Shown piece after piece: positions 47,880 to 62,300 of a stretch of DNA of 64,000 nt (within the stretch, counting starts at the first letter, position 1; each line of letters opens with the position of its first letter). Below the pieces are notes generated by a model. It saw only the letters and a list, made by a program, of their open reading frames with translations, was not told the DNA's origin and did no database searches. A program made the position numbers and the translations under genes. The stretch covers positions 1,121,001 through 1,185,000 of the forward strand of contig BSQZ01000052.1 in NCBI GenBank assembly GCA_033239005.1, in the 5' to 3' direction. The stretch comes from Lamellibrachia satsuma (Eukaryota; Annelida; Polychaeta; Sabellida; Siboglinidae).

Positions 47880-50000
47880 AATACTGGTAGTTACTTTTAT
47901 GTCCCCACACAATTAATGTATAATTAATACACAACAGTTCAAGTATAAATGTCATCACTAATACAAGCTTTGACAGGGCGTCACATGTCTAGGTGACCTG
48001 GTGGTGGAATGGCCCCACCTCTCTGTCTTAGTGGTTGTGGTGGCGTGGTTGTACACAGTCCATGTATTGGATTGTAGATGACCTGCTACGTGTTTTACCA
48101 GTGTAATATTACCACGCATTGTTATCATGATATATCATAGCTTCCTTACAACACAGCTATTACTTTACGACATGGCTAGTTATCATCCACTGTCATCATG
48201 TACAATCTTAGGGCAGCAGATATTATAAGCATTGCACAACTACAAAGCAGGGGGCTCTAACAGGCGACCATTTGTGTTGTGTCAGTATTTCAGATTGAAA
48301 GGACTTTGTTACAAACCACATGTTGTAGATGGTAACAATAAGTAGTATGGATTATTTCTAGTTATTCTTTATTTAGGTTGATTTTGTTTTGTGAATTTTA
48401 CAGTAAAACATAAAATAAAAATGAACCAACCACAATGGAGCACTTTCTTTGTGTCAATGTTATATATACAGAATGAACACTAAATTTCTTTAGAGGTAAT
48501 TATGCTTAATAATAATGTTATATTAGTTTGCTACTTTGCAGTAGTCTATTTTTGCTTCAGCTCTTGGCATTCCAAACATCCATACCCTATTTGAAATATC
48601 CATGATTGTAGTTTTATGGTCACCAGGCCATCAGAAAATATACTAAATAAACTCAGACAGTCTACAAGAAAACTTCTTTTATTAACAACATGTTTATTTA
48701 AAAGGCAAATCACAGGAAATAAGCACTTATATGCAGACCTCTTGCAAAATATATTAGATATCCACAGCATTTCTTACTAAAGTGACTGCATGAAAATGTT
48801 TCTACATAATAAAAGTTGTTTTGCAAACAATAAAAATATGTGACAACGGACCCTTCCAAGTAGGTAAGCACTGAGATGTTTTTAATGCCGCTATCTGTTC
48901 CCAACACAACATACATAAAGGTCAGACACATTAATTAATTTCTCTTGTAATATAATATGTGATGTATGCAGTTGAATATGTGATATTTTCCATTGTTAAA
49001 CAAGTGATAACATATACTACTTTTTGTGTATGCCGTATATCACAGAAGTCGCACATCTCCTCATCTTTCTACGCTTCTAAGAAATTCATAGATATTTTTT
49101 GGCATGATGTAGTAAATCAACTTTTTAACAATGTTTTGTTTACTGCAAGATTACATTAAAGCCAAGTTTCCTAGCCAAAATGCCTACCCTGGTAGTAGTA
49201 AATATTCGTGGCAAACAATCAAACTGAAATAAATGTCTTAGCTAGCTATTATCAGATAATCTTCACGTTAACATCAACATATCTCATTTGCAACGTATTG
49301 GGCAGTAGTCACACTCCTTAAACTGTAACCAATCAACCATGGGTTGCAACCAGTTTAACAAATGTAAACCAGATTTCTTTGCCATCTCAGGTAGCTTTAG
49401 AGAGTCTATTTGAGCACAATTGACTACACAAATAGTAATTAGACGAAATCAGTCTGTGAGCTCATAATTCCCTCTGATGCAGTAATGAATCATTAACATC
49501 AAATAATTTTATACTGTTGGATTCTATGATCCAATACATTTCACACAAAAAATCTAAATTGCCTGTATACATTTGGTTGTAATGTATCAAAAACAATATG
49601 ATGTAATTCCCTAATTTCTTCAAATATCTGTATTGCAAAGCAATCAATTCTAAATGAACAGAACATTTAGCAAGTACAGACAAACCTTGCTTTACAGTCA
49701 CCTCAGTAACGCAGCCACCATGCCATTGTGGTCACCCTTGGATAGTCCCCAATTATTTCTGTAAGAGTAAATTATATGGTCGCCTCACCACTTCAGCCCA
49801 GTCCCGATGGTGAACTTAATAATGAGGTTCCACGGCATACTGTAAGACAAATATTAACGCAACTACCTTTACATCATGATCAATAAAAGCTGGATTTCAA
49901 CAACAAAACATAAAAAATGTATTCCTACTTAGCAGGTATAAAACTGCTACGTTGGTTTGTGTAGTCTCTGTTTATGAATCTGGGCTGGAATTCTTTTCAC
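47880..50000. other. Intergenic region between LINE and dynein gene
   Basis: AT-rich, no supported gene. A short piece near 47990-48030 (GGTGACCTGGTGGTGGAATG) resembles 37417-37440. Polyadenylation signals for the minus-strand dynein gene could lie here but none is distinctive. Confidence 0.4.
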
Positions 50001-50007
50001 AGGTTGC

Positions 50008-50391
50008 TCACTTAATGTCGCACAACAAAGCGACGCCTCGTAGAATCCAGTGGTCTGGGTTCTGTGAACTCTTCAGGTCAACTGATGCGATGTAGGTGAG
50101 ATCTGTTCTCCGCTGTTTCTTGTAGACGGGACAAGAATACATCTTCAGGTCAACGTCTTTGCTCAAATGTGCAGATATATGTATAATGGGCAGACCCTCA
50201 AAGAGGATCTTCGGCTTGGGTTCAGTCAGTCGGGCGCCCCGGCGATCCCAACCAGCGCCTTCGAGGAAGAGGCCGTAGACATACACCCCCTCTGTCGGAG
50301 GGTTGACAATGTCGTCTTTGAAACTGCGTGTCACCTCATTGTGTAGGACGACCATGTCTAGGGCCCAGCCCTTGTGTGCCCGCGTCACCTC
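50008..50391 (-). CDS. Dynein heavy chain terminal exon K
   Basis: 127 codons and a TGA stop at 50010-50008: [60 protein letters not shown], ending [11 protein letters not shown]. Acceptor TGTCAG. Confidence 0.93.
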   Translation of the reverse strand, partial: EVTRAHKGWALDMVVLHNEVTRSFKDDIVNPPTEGVYVYGLFLEGAGWDRRGARLTEPKPKILFEGLPIIHISAHLSKDVDLKMYSCPVYKKQRRTDLTYIASVDLKSSQNPDHWILRGVALLCDIK

Positions 50392-53300
50392 CTGACACAG
50401 ATAACAAGACAATGTCAGGGATGACATCACAGAGACCAAGACAACGTCAGTGATGACCTCACAGAGAATAATATAATGTCAGTGCTGACCTTCCAAACTG
50501 AGCACAAGTCAATTAGAGAAGTGATATTTCTGTGAACTTGACAGGTTAAATAGTCATGGAACTGACAAGAAAAATGACAAACATCTGTCAAGCCATGAAT
50601 GGGTCAGAGATTGCCATATTGTAAGTGTAAATGCAGCATTTATAGAATAATATGTTCTAAAAATTTAGTGTTGTGTTGATCACTAGATTAGTTTTACTGG
50701 TCCTAGACAGACTAGCAACTCAACATCCTTGACAAGGAATGATATATGGGTCAAGTGACACTTCTACTTAAAGCGATACCTCCTGCAAAATTGCCAAAAT
50801 CATCAGGTAAATTACCTTCACAGCATTTATATGCTATGCCCTCTTAAAAGCATCACTTTAATTTGAGATGTATCTTTGCCAAAGTCAAACACTATTATGT
50901 CAACGTATCAGTAATAAAATGCCTATAAAATGCATATTCTGCCAGATGTCTAGCGTTATGAGCCCCATGACTATACAGCACACAAACCTGGCGCATGGCA
51001 GTCAGGAAGCCTTGTGCATTGAAGAACCCAGTCATCCAGAACGTGTTCGGTCGACCGTTGAAGCACCAATCACTGAACTGGGAGTTGCGTTCAATCAGTT
51101 CAGTAAACCAGAAACCCAGTGTGCTCGAGTCCCATGAGATCTGTCAACAGAAACAGTCACACGTTTCATATTTTATGGTTTGTTGATCACCAGCACTGTC
51201 ACTGTGTTGTTCTCTGTGTTACACTGTTACTGTGTTGTTCTCTGTGTTACACTGTCATTGTGTTATTCTCTGTGTTACACTGTCACTGTGTTTTTCTCTG
51301 TGTTACACTGTTACTGTGTTGTTCTCAGTGTTACACTGTCACTGTGTAGTTCTCTGTGTTACACTGTCACTGTGTTGTTCTCTGTGTTACATTGTCACTG
51401 TGTTGTTCTCTGCGTTACTGTGATATAGCAAACATATTATATGGTAATTAAATATTGACTAATCAACACTAGTACAAATACTGTTTGCAACAATGTTTAT
51501 AAAATTGGAATACTTGAAAACTACTCTACTACCTTCTGAAGCTCTTGACACATGATCCTAAAAACAACTACTGTAGAGGAACAGTTTAGTGAGCTGCTAA
51601 GTTTAATGATTGTAAATACTGTGCAAAATGTTCAGCATTGTAACTGATATTTTTTGGAGCTGAGGGTGCATAGATTTCTGCCTGTTAAGTAGCTGATAGT
51701 TTGCTCAATTTTATACATTAAATTAAATATAAGCAGTGTAAACATAGAAACAACAGGGGTAATCTAGATCTATGTGTAACACTGCCTACCTTCTGCCACA
51801 CGGCTGGTATTTTCGCGTCATACATGCTATCAAGTGCATCTCGTAGGTTCTCCGACATGATGATGGTGCCATCTATGGCAAGTTTGAGGTCGTTCAAGGT
51901 CGTGCGGACGGTCGCGATGACTCGTTGCATGCGGTCAATTTCCTGCTGTAGGAAGATGTTCATTGGCTGCAGATTGCCCATCTTCACCAGCCTCGCTTTC
52001 ACTTCAAATGGAATATAATCGCTTGGCAGTTTGTCAAGCATGTCGTCTGCAAGCCTGTAGATGGTCGCCTCGCGTGTTTCCCCCGTGCCACCTGAGCTGT
52101 CCTTGGGCTGTATACTGAGGATTGTGTCGAGGATGCTCTTCGCCGTCACACTCTGGTATCTGTACGGTGCAAACAAAACAATAACAAACTTGATTTCTAA
52201 AAAAAATAAAATTTCATCAAAAACATAATTTTTTATTTAAAACTTTATTTATTTTATAATAAACATTATTGATACACTTAAATACAGAGTAAGACCCTAT
52301 TCAAGAGTGCATATATTTGATTAAAATGCTAAGACAAAAGACTAAAAATATTGACTAACAGAGGTACTAAGAATTACAATTCAGAACTGAAGACTAACTA
52401 ATAAACAGACAAATTGCTAAGAATAGGCTAAAAACTAAACTAGACAAAGCATACAGATAATCCATAAAACATAAAGTATGAAGTAGCTAAAAATAAAATA
52501 TATGAAAGTCAATATTGTATATAGTTCCACTCAAATAAGAAATATTATAACAATTGGATAAATATATAAACAGTAAAATATTAATGAATAAATAACTAGA
52601 ATATTTAAAGGGTGCTTGATGGCTGCGATTTATATAGTATTATACCTGATGGCTTATATTACATGTACATAACCAATCCCCAACATATTTGACTTGACAC
52701 AGAATTATAAGCTATCATATGTATCAGTGACTATTAGTATTAGTGACTATAGTGCACTACTGCATATATACTCTGCACTGAGTGTTTGTATAAGTAACAA
52801 ACTTAACAACTGACAAATACATAAACTTAAAGACCAAGAACGCACGTGATGTCTGCATTTGGATGCAATCCGAACACTTCAGGTGTGTCATACGCAGGTA
52901 GAAGCTGAATGAAGTCAATATATTCCTCGAGTTTTGCGACACGTGGGATCACGTAGCCCTTGTAGAAGTTGAACGATGCTTGGAACATGTTCTCCCCAAA
53001 CCACACCTTACAGAATGTATTCAGCAACCGCTTGTCAAAATCGTCTGTTACTCGTCCACCATACTGAATCTCTCCAAACATGTAGCGCACGGTTGTCCAG
53101 TTGACACCCTGAAGACAACATCAATGATGTTAACTCTGGTGACAAATATGTAACACACGGTTGTCCAGTTGACACCCTGAAGAAACAACATCAATGATGT
53201 TAACTCTGGTGACAAACATGTAACACACGGTTGTCCAGTTGACACCCTGAAGAAACAACATCAATGATGTCAACTCTGGTGACAAACATGTAGCACACGG

Positions 53301-56300
53301 TTGTCCAGTTGATACCCTGAAGAAACAACATCAATGATGTCAACTCTGGTGACAAACCCTGTTGTGATGTCAATGTTTTTATTGTAGCAGTCAACAAATA
53401 AGTGTGATTATAAATAGACTTGGGGTCAATTATAAATAGACTTGGGGTCAATTACATTACATCAATTCCTATTACACACCAATCTAAAATACCAATTCCA
53501 AATCAAAATAAAAGTATGCGAACCTCAGGCATACTCAATGCTAAATAATAACATCTATTTTACAGCAGCTTTGTTTAATATTTGTATATTATGATACATA
53601 ATGGCAAACAAATTTGATATATACAAGATATTATATTTTATTAGCTGTCTGTAGCAAATAATTCGAGCTAAAAAGTGACATGATTTAACTGGGAAAGTGA
53701 TTGAAAAGTAATTTACAATACCAATTACATTTTCACCAATTCCAATTACTTTTTAAAACAATTCCAATTCCGGAATTGGCATTTAAATTCCAGTTACATG
53801 GGAATAACTGTGACCTTAACACCACTGGTTGGGATCGCTGGCATAGAGGTTCAGACACAGTTACATTACAAGAAACCACTGGATCTACTGAATTCAGAAA
53901 TATGTTGGCAAAGTATCTATCAAGACGTGCCTTCTTGATGTCCATGTCGTCGAGGTGGTTCTGAACAAACTGTACGCTGGCGTTGAAGTCGGCCGTGTTG
54001 AACTCGTACGGGATATTCCAGCCAAGCGGCCCAAACTTGCGTCTCTCCTGTACGACCGTGTGCAGGAATGCAACTGCAAACAACATCGGCTTCCACTGTG
54101 GCATGCTGTTTATGTCCAGGAAGTCTTGTGCCATGCCGGCGTATGTTCGCTTCAGGCCCGCCTTGACTCCCTGCGGTGGCTCGTTCGTGAACTTGATGGA
54201 CATCTGGTGGACAACACATGAACTGTGAGTTACATACAACACATGAATAGGGGGACGGAGCGAAAGTTTATTTCAGAATTGCACAAATCATTACATGCAT
54301 AAACAACAAATAGAACAATCAGTAAGATGAGATACAATTCCAGGTCAATTGCAGTGACAAGGTTGTAACCAACTGACATATAAGATAGCAATATGTGATT
54401 AAGTAAGTACAGTAAAACCAGCCCACAGCGGCCACCTTGGCCAATGTGGACAACGGACAAGGAATTTAGACCCAACCATTAACAGTAACCCTGCCACTTG
54501 CAGGGACAGGTCAAAGTGCATTGACAATCCTGCAGTCAATTTAGTTAAGCCACCGCTGATACCCACTAACTTTGATAAGTATGTATTCTATTTCATACCA
54601 TCTGCATAATGTCCTCAAGCAGTATAAATGTGCTCCAAAGTCTCTTGCCCAGCCCTAGCCTAGGCCATCATCAGCTGTGTAAACTTTCACCCCTTGGCTT
54701 CTCTTGGACATCAAAGCCATTTCAGTTCACCTTTCTGTGACCCTACTAACCCTGTTTTGTTTTGACAAAGACTCAAAGTGTAACTCTCAGAAGCCAAGCT
54801 CCAACCACATGCCACCTGGTTTCCAGCAGTAGAATACAGTAACGCTGTGTGATTACTGACATTTTCACCAACTAAATGTATGGCCCATATATATTGTATA
54901 TACATGTATTGTTCTATTAACTGTAGCTTTGTACCGTTCATGACAGTACCAACTATAGTGACCATAACAAATTATAATGGCACCACCTAGTCAGTGTCCA
55001 CTTTAAAATTCTCCATAATGGACATCTCTCCATAACGGACATAATGCAGTTCTGGCGGTGTCCGCTATGGACAGGTTTTACTGTATTAGTAAATTGGTCG
55101 CTGTCAACTCCAAAATAATTGTAGTATTTTCATGTACAGCATGCTATAATAAAGCAGATGTGTATACTAAAATAACAATAATATTAATAACATATTCAAT
55201 TAGGCTGTGTAGTAATGAGGTAATACATATTAACTGCATTAATCCATCTGTTGACAACTTTAACATTGTATCATTGTATAATACCTATTTCGAGATTACC
55301 TAACCTTTTCGCTTTGATGTAACTCTGGGTTTGCAAGGATTAAGGTGCAATAGAAATAAAAAATTTTCAGACGTCTCACCTGTAGGAAAGTGATGGGAAA
55401 CTTTGGGTGCACTTCCGTAGTGACCCACAGACGAAAGCTGTCATGGACCACCTCCGTATCATTGACTTGGTCCATCACCTCGACGACATAGTCAAGACTG
55501 AGATGACAGTTTTGCAGCAGTACCCATTCACCGTTAGCCAGAGCCAGCGCCATGAAGCGTCGGGCGTGCACCTCCTGCCCCTGGCCCATGGAGATAGCGT
55601 GGATATCTGAATCAACAGAAATTTTTTGTCACATTGTCACATCAATATGCACACTCCATATGTTAGGAGTAAACAGAAAGTTTGAGATAAAGTCGGACCA
55701 CTAGAAAACAACACTGGAAACATAATTTAAGACATGAGAAAATACTCATTCTCACAGAGGGTGATAAATGGATGGAACAAATTGTCAAATGATTGTAGTG
55801 TGAATATTAAAAAAATTTTTTTTTACATATATCTGATAAGGGCGGGTGTAGTTTTGGATGGTAATCTTTTTAAATCTTAATGTTACATGAGATAACAGGT
55901 TTGCTGGTCTCTACATACAAAGGCAATAGGAGATGTGTTCACTGTGCGCTGCTGGCTGGGGCAGCTATATTAGGTGGAATCAAGCTAGCTAACCCGCTCA
56001 GTTGTTTAAATGGTGCATGTTCATCTAGTATCATCTAGTATGACCAATTATTTGCCATTCGTTTCTACCTAGTAATAATGTTTTAACATGATTGTTATCT
56101 AGCAATGCCATGATTCTACTGCACTGTTGTGCAGTCAGAATATACATCTGATTCTGAATTGTGAACAATTTCATCAGGCATTCAAAGTTGTGTTCACTCA
56201 GCCTCTCCTATGGAAAGCTGAAGTGCACACACTAAAAGAATTTTTAGAAGCCTAATTTCATGTAGTTCAGTAACATGGTCCCTCATGACAAGACGTCATG

Positions 56301-59300
56301 CTTGTATGATGCAAAATTACAACTGAGATGATCCATCAGTTGTATGGTTCTTGAGTTTATATAAAATAATGTAACCAAATAACAAGCCGTTCCCTGACAA
56401 TAACATATACCCGGTAAGACGAAAGACTGAGCATCAGATGTAGACCAACAAATGCACCAGCTGTTTAAGATTCTACACTTCACAGAGATGCTTTGTTTTC
56501 TAATATGATATGTGCAGTACAGTAATATTATTACAAATATGGTGGCATTACAACTGACAAGAAACATTCATACTTTTGCAGCAATAATCAGTGTTGACAT
56601 TGTGGCTGATATGTAAGCTATATCTGGTGGATACCTGTGCGATAATCATAATAAATTATTGCTCTCAGGTGCTTTACATACATGTCATCATAACTTTAAA
56701 TACCTGAACTTGCTGTTGAATATCATGTCCAAGTCATGGATCAGCTGATTTAATGTGCAATTGTATGTGTGTGCGTGCGTGCGTGCGTGCGTTCGTGCAT
56801 GCATGCATGTGCTGAAATTTAACTGATATGATAACACTGATGTACAGTATTTACAAACATGTTTTATGTTTTACTTGTCTCATATATTAATCATTACTAT
56901 TTAATTTTGTCTTACAGTTTATACCTTAACAGTGTGAGCCCAAAGGAAAATTTCCATTTTATGTGAAATGTTTAATGGACAATAAAGTTTTTTCAATTTC
57001 AAATTCAATTAAGAATCATACCAACAATTATTCTAGAATGTAGATCTTGAAAAAATAGTCCTATAAATAATACATAAAAAATAATAAAAGCATATACAAA
57101 TGTTCATATCAGCATATCATAAAAAGACTACTCTAAAATTATGTTTTAAGAGTGTCCAACGCAGCGGCAGCGTATTTGCCATATACCCACCAATCTTCTG
57201 TTTCTTGGCGAGCTGTTCGATGTAGTTGGTTGGGTCAGAGCCCATGGAGAGCAGCCCAGTGAGCGGTGTGCGACTGTCGCTTTCCTGCCACATCTTCTCT
57301 ATGTCCAGGATCACCCCCTCCGCATATTTGTCCCCGAGAGAGTCAGCGATGTAACTGCGGGCTTGGGAGAGTGTGCGGTCGGGACACCAGGACCGCACCA
57401 GCAGCAGGCGGCGGAACACGTCCAGCGATGTCTCGTAGCCATCCGGGATAGCCTCCTTCTCCGGGGCCTCCTTGTCAAACCAGTTCTTCCAGTTCTTCTC
57501 ATTACGGGACACCTGTGGCATGTCACACAAGTGTCACATGGTTGTTGTTGTGTACGTTATATGTCACATAGTTATCACATGCTGTTGTCATGAATGTCTT
57601 GATGTGTCAAATGCATGTCACATGTCACACAGTTGTCAGATGACACACATTTGACATTACAAACACTCATCCTCAGCTATGTAACTTTGTCAATATAACA
57701 CACATCATTTGTAGTAGCATCATGTAAAATATTCATGTACTGTGAAGTGTAAATAATTATGTGTGTACAAATAATGCCTAATTAAATGGTGCGTCTTAGT
57801 CAACACTTGGGACTATATCACTGAGTCAATGTTCTTTAATCTTACAGGTATCAGCTATGACCACTTCTGACTCAATCTGCACCACTGTAAATAAGCATGG
57901 TGTGTGCATGATGATAATTCTACAACAAAGTTCATTGTTTGAACAACTTTTGATGAAATAATATGAAAACAAATAAACATCACAATCATCTATGACCAGT
58001 AATACAAGTAGATTTTACCTGGTCTAGAATGCCTGAGAACTGGATAAGATTGGAAAGTTCGACGAGGTTGAGCCAGGTCAAGTCAGCGATCCACTTGGCT
58101 GGCTTAGGCTGAACCACGTTGAGATCTAGCGCAGCACCACCTGGTGAGGGAAGTAAAACACTTCATCATTTGCAGAGCTCAGAAATTGTTTAGTTCTGGA
58201 AAGAAAACATGTGTACCTTTAATCAGGATCATGAACTCTTTATTGCACCTATAATCAGGGTCTTAAACTCTTGATTGCACCTTTAATCAGGGTCATGAAA
58301 TCTTGATTGTACCTTTAAGCTGGCTAGCATGTCAGTTGATTTTATAATTTTTTCTTCATAACATACTAGGAAATATTGAACTGAACATCGACACCACAAA
58401 TAATCATCCGGCACTAGCGTCATATTTTGCTAATCCATCCTTTAAAAAAAATAGTCCTTTTGGAAATCACCCTGATTTCTTAGAAACGCTGACGATATTT
58501 CCACAGTAATGACCATGAGTGCTACGATGTTCGAACCAGCTATATTTATTCACCATGAAAGCGGAACATAATTCGTCAGGTTACTGTGATTCCAGTACAC
58601 ATCAGTATTATATCTACCTAACTAAATCATGTCCTTAAACCAGCAAATTTCAGCACTGACATAGTTTATTGTGCTTTTGAACCTATATACTGACTATTAC
58701 GGAAACAGCCTGTGACCCCGACCTGGTGACCGCACTGGATAATGGGCCAATCAAAATGATTGTAAACACGCCCTGCCACGTGTTTGTCAGATGGCTGGTG
58801 TAACCTGATATCATAGACAACCAGGCCCTTAGCCAGGGACCCGTCTGCCGTCTTGAAGACGGGCAAATGTCTTACGACGACGGGTAAAATAAAAATAAAA
58901 GACGGGTTTTTCTTTTTACAAGATGACATTTTTTTCACAATAAAATTGTCTAAACTGTCTTAGACTTAGTGATGACTTAATGCAAGCGGTCGTGATTCGA
59001 CGAATGTTGTCGGCGGCAGAATAGCGAATACCGCCGATATATAAGAATATAAAATTATGTTTAACCTTGACATCGTTGGAAAGTAATGATACTGCGGTTG
59101 ATCTCTATTTATTGTAATCGTGTATGTCATTGGTTGGGAAACGCGTTTATGTGGCGTTTCTCAGTGCCTATCCATTGGCGCTCTCATTTGAAGAAACAAT
59201 CCCGTGACCTGGATGTCATGGGGCAAAATGACACCTGGCAAGCGAGTGAAAAGATACGATAATGTCAACGTCATAGTTCACGACAGTCGATGCCTTTTTC

Positions 59301-62300
59301 CTAAACATGAATAAAAGCAGTGTTCCTACGATTGTCCCTGAACAGTTTGAACAGCATCCTTTGTTACGTTGGTGGAAATCCATAATGTTGATGTGCCTGT
59401 TGCTACTAATTGCGACGCTACTGTATTGTCACCCACCATTGGCACCGCAGTGGCCAAGTGCGATCGCGGTAGACTTCGATATTGAGCCTAATTCGGGCTC
59501 ATATTCACATACATAACCGGAGTGTAAGGTCTACCATCGGCAGCAGTTTCCCGGTTCTTCAACTCAAACGGCAGGCAAACCACCAACGATTAGGCTGTGC
59601 TCAATCTAGTAAAAAGTGCTACATCTTCTATTTCTATTTGTTGTATTGCTTTACTTTTAGTGTAAAGCATTTGATTTTGAGTGTGATTGTAATCATATTA
59701 ATTGTTTTAATATTACACGTATTTGCATGCATGTACTTAAGATGCTTCAAACATTACTTCCATGTTTATATATTTAAAATAAAGTTTCAAGTTACTTTTT
59801 CATGAACTTTCATGTGTTTGGTTCTTCTTCTATTAGAATTACGGCGTAGGTGATAGCGCCATCTTTGCTGCACAGAAATAAGACTTGACTGGGCCAATAA
59901 TGGTTAAGCCAGACTTGAAAAAACCTAATTCGGTCAATAATGGTTGTCATTTGACAACTTGCATTGGCCTACCAGTGCAAAAACCAAATGGACCAATAAT
60001 GGCTGTCATTATATCAACCAGTATTGTCTTGCCAATGAAAAAAATCAATTGGGCCAATAATGGCTGTCAGATGCAACGGAAACTGTTTGCACGGTTTTTA
60101 GAATGTTCAAGACTGGCAAAATTTTATTTCTGGCTAAGGGCCTGTAGACAACAACACGTTACAAATACAGATTCAAGGCCCATTGTGGCAGCAGATTAAG
60201 GGGACATGTCAATATTACAAATGACCATTATGTTTTGTCAACAATACATAAATTGCCAGTGAAAATCGTCACATTTCAAGTATCTATCAACACTTCTGTT
60301 ATCACTAACAACCAGGAAACGTTACCTGATTAATTTGTTTTAATAAAAACGTGTCTTACGTATAGGCAACTTTACATGGTTTGGAATTACGATTGGTGAA
60401 GGGTTTATGTCAAAAATACACTGCCATTTTAGATTGTCATTAAACTTTTGCTTAATTAATTCACAGTGGTGTAGCAGATATAATTAAGTTATGTTAACCA
60501 AAATCTACCTTAAAGTTATCAGTGACACTGTCATACTTATATGTATGTCATTTCCTCCTTTGGGGATTTTCTCAAAACGATATAATTCTGCATTTTTTGG
60601 CTATTTTTATACATTAAAAAAAAAATTTTTTAATCTTGTAACATAACCAAATATATGAAAAACTTAAAATGTTATTAATCTGGAATATTATACAGTATTT
60701 CAACTACAACCTGTGAAGAAATGGTTAATTTATTTTAAAAACTTCTGCTGAAACTATTACTCAATTCAAAACATGCATATAATAGCCACCCCACCTACCC
60801 TTATCAGGGTCATGAACTCTTGGTTGCATCTTTAATCAGGGTCATAAATTCTTGATTGTACCTTTAATCATGGCCATGAACTCTTGACTGCACCTTTAAT
60901 CAGGGTGATGAACTCTTTAATCAGGGTCATCAACGCTTGACTGCACCTTTAATCAGGGTCATCAATTCTTGATTGTAACTTTAACCAGGGTCATGAATTA
61001 TTGGTTGTACCTTTAATCAGGATAATGAACTCTTGGTTGTACCTATAATCAATCAGGGTCTTAAACTCTTGGTTGTACCTATAATCAGGGTCTTAAACTC
61101 TTGGTTGTAACTATAATCAGGATCTTAAACTCTTGGTTATACCTATAATCGGGGCCATGAACTCTTGATTGTACCTTTAATCGGGGCCATGAACTCTTAA
61201 TTGTACCTTTAATCAGGGTCATGAACTCTTCACGTCGGATCTTATGGGAAGCCATGTCAATCTTGAGTGCCATCAACAAGGTGAAGGTCATCTTGTGTTC
61301 TTCGTACAAGCCGCGGGCCGCGTATTTAAACACCTCAAACGTCATATACAGGATGATGTTGGTTATTCTCTTGGCAGGAATGGGTGATTTTGTTGCCCTG
61401 TGAAAAGAAAACTGAATAAGTATATTCAATAAATTTATACTGAAAACCTGTTTCTTTGCCTGGAGAAGTTCCTAGTTCAGATAGACTGAATAAGCTTGCT
61501 ATCTACTTTACCTATATTGCCTTATAAACATAGCAATTCACCTATTAATGAAGTTCTACTACATTGAATGAGCAATTATTATGAAAACACTCCTAAATAA
61601 TAAAGACAGGTGAACTGGTGACCAATTTATACACAAAAATATAACTCTCTCCATTCGGGCCATTGTTTTGAGATTACAAAGTTGGGTAGACTCAACTGTC
61701 TAATATTGATCCAACACCAAAATTCTCATTTCAGAATTCCAATGTTGGATTTCATTAGCATCATATTCTGATGTCTAACTTTCATAACCAGCCACAATTC
61801 AACAATCTGACATTGATATACTGTCTGTCCAACTAATTATGTGCCATGCAAGAGATTTAATTTGACTAACATAGAAGATAATAACAGAAACTGAGTTTGG
61901 AGAATATGTAAAGTTAAACAAGAATACATAGTATAAAAGATAGATGGGGAATTAATAGAAGAGATCGGAAAGAAACACCTGAGGATGTAGGAAATGGGGA
62001 GCAGACTGCGATGGACAGGACACATACAGAGGAGTGAGGAAATATTGGCAGAGAGCAGGGAAGACATAACAGGGTGGTAGAAGGAGAAGAGGAAGACCAA
62101 CATTAAAGTGGAGGCAATGCTTAGAGAGATCTTGAAAGGGCCGAGGTGAACAGCCAAGAGTGGGAGAGAATGGCAGAAGATCACGATAGAAGGAAACAAT
62201 TCATCGAGGGCATACCAGACTAAGTGATGTGGCCCCCACCTTGCAAGGGACCAGGGGGAAGATAAAAATTATACACTGACTTTGCGATGGAGAGGTCAAA

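Noticed and set aside
51119..51428. Coding frames with repeated [12 protein letters not shown] peptides
   Set aside because: They are produced by the 28-bp intronic minisatellite on the strand opposite dynein.
53048..53451. Minus-strand frames over the 70-bp repeat as alternative dynein exons
   Set aside because: They match dynein only for the first 10-11 codons of each decoy exon start, then run into repeat sequence that no dynein contains.
57530..57660. Another splice-site minisatellite upstream of dynein exon E
   Set aside because: TGTGACA-like words recur, but with irregular spacing and no copy of the exon start, unlike the two clear cases.
58666..58938. Minus-strand 90-codon frame inside the dynein intron as an extra dynein exon
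   Set aside because: It does not resemble any dynein segment, and exons C and D join perfectly without it; its origin is unknown.
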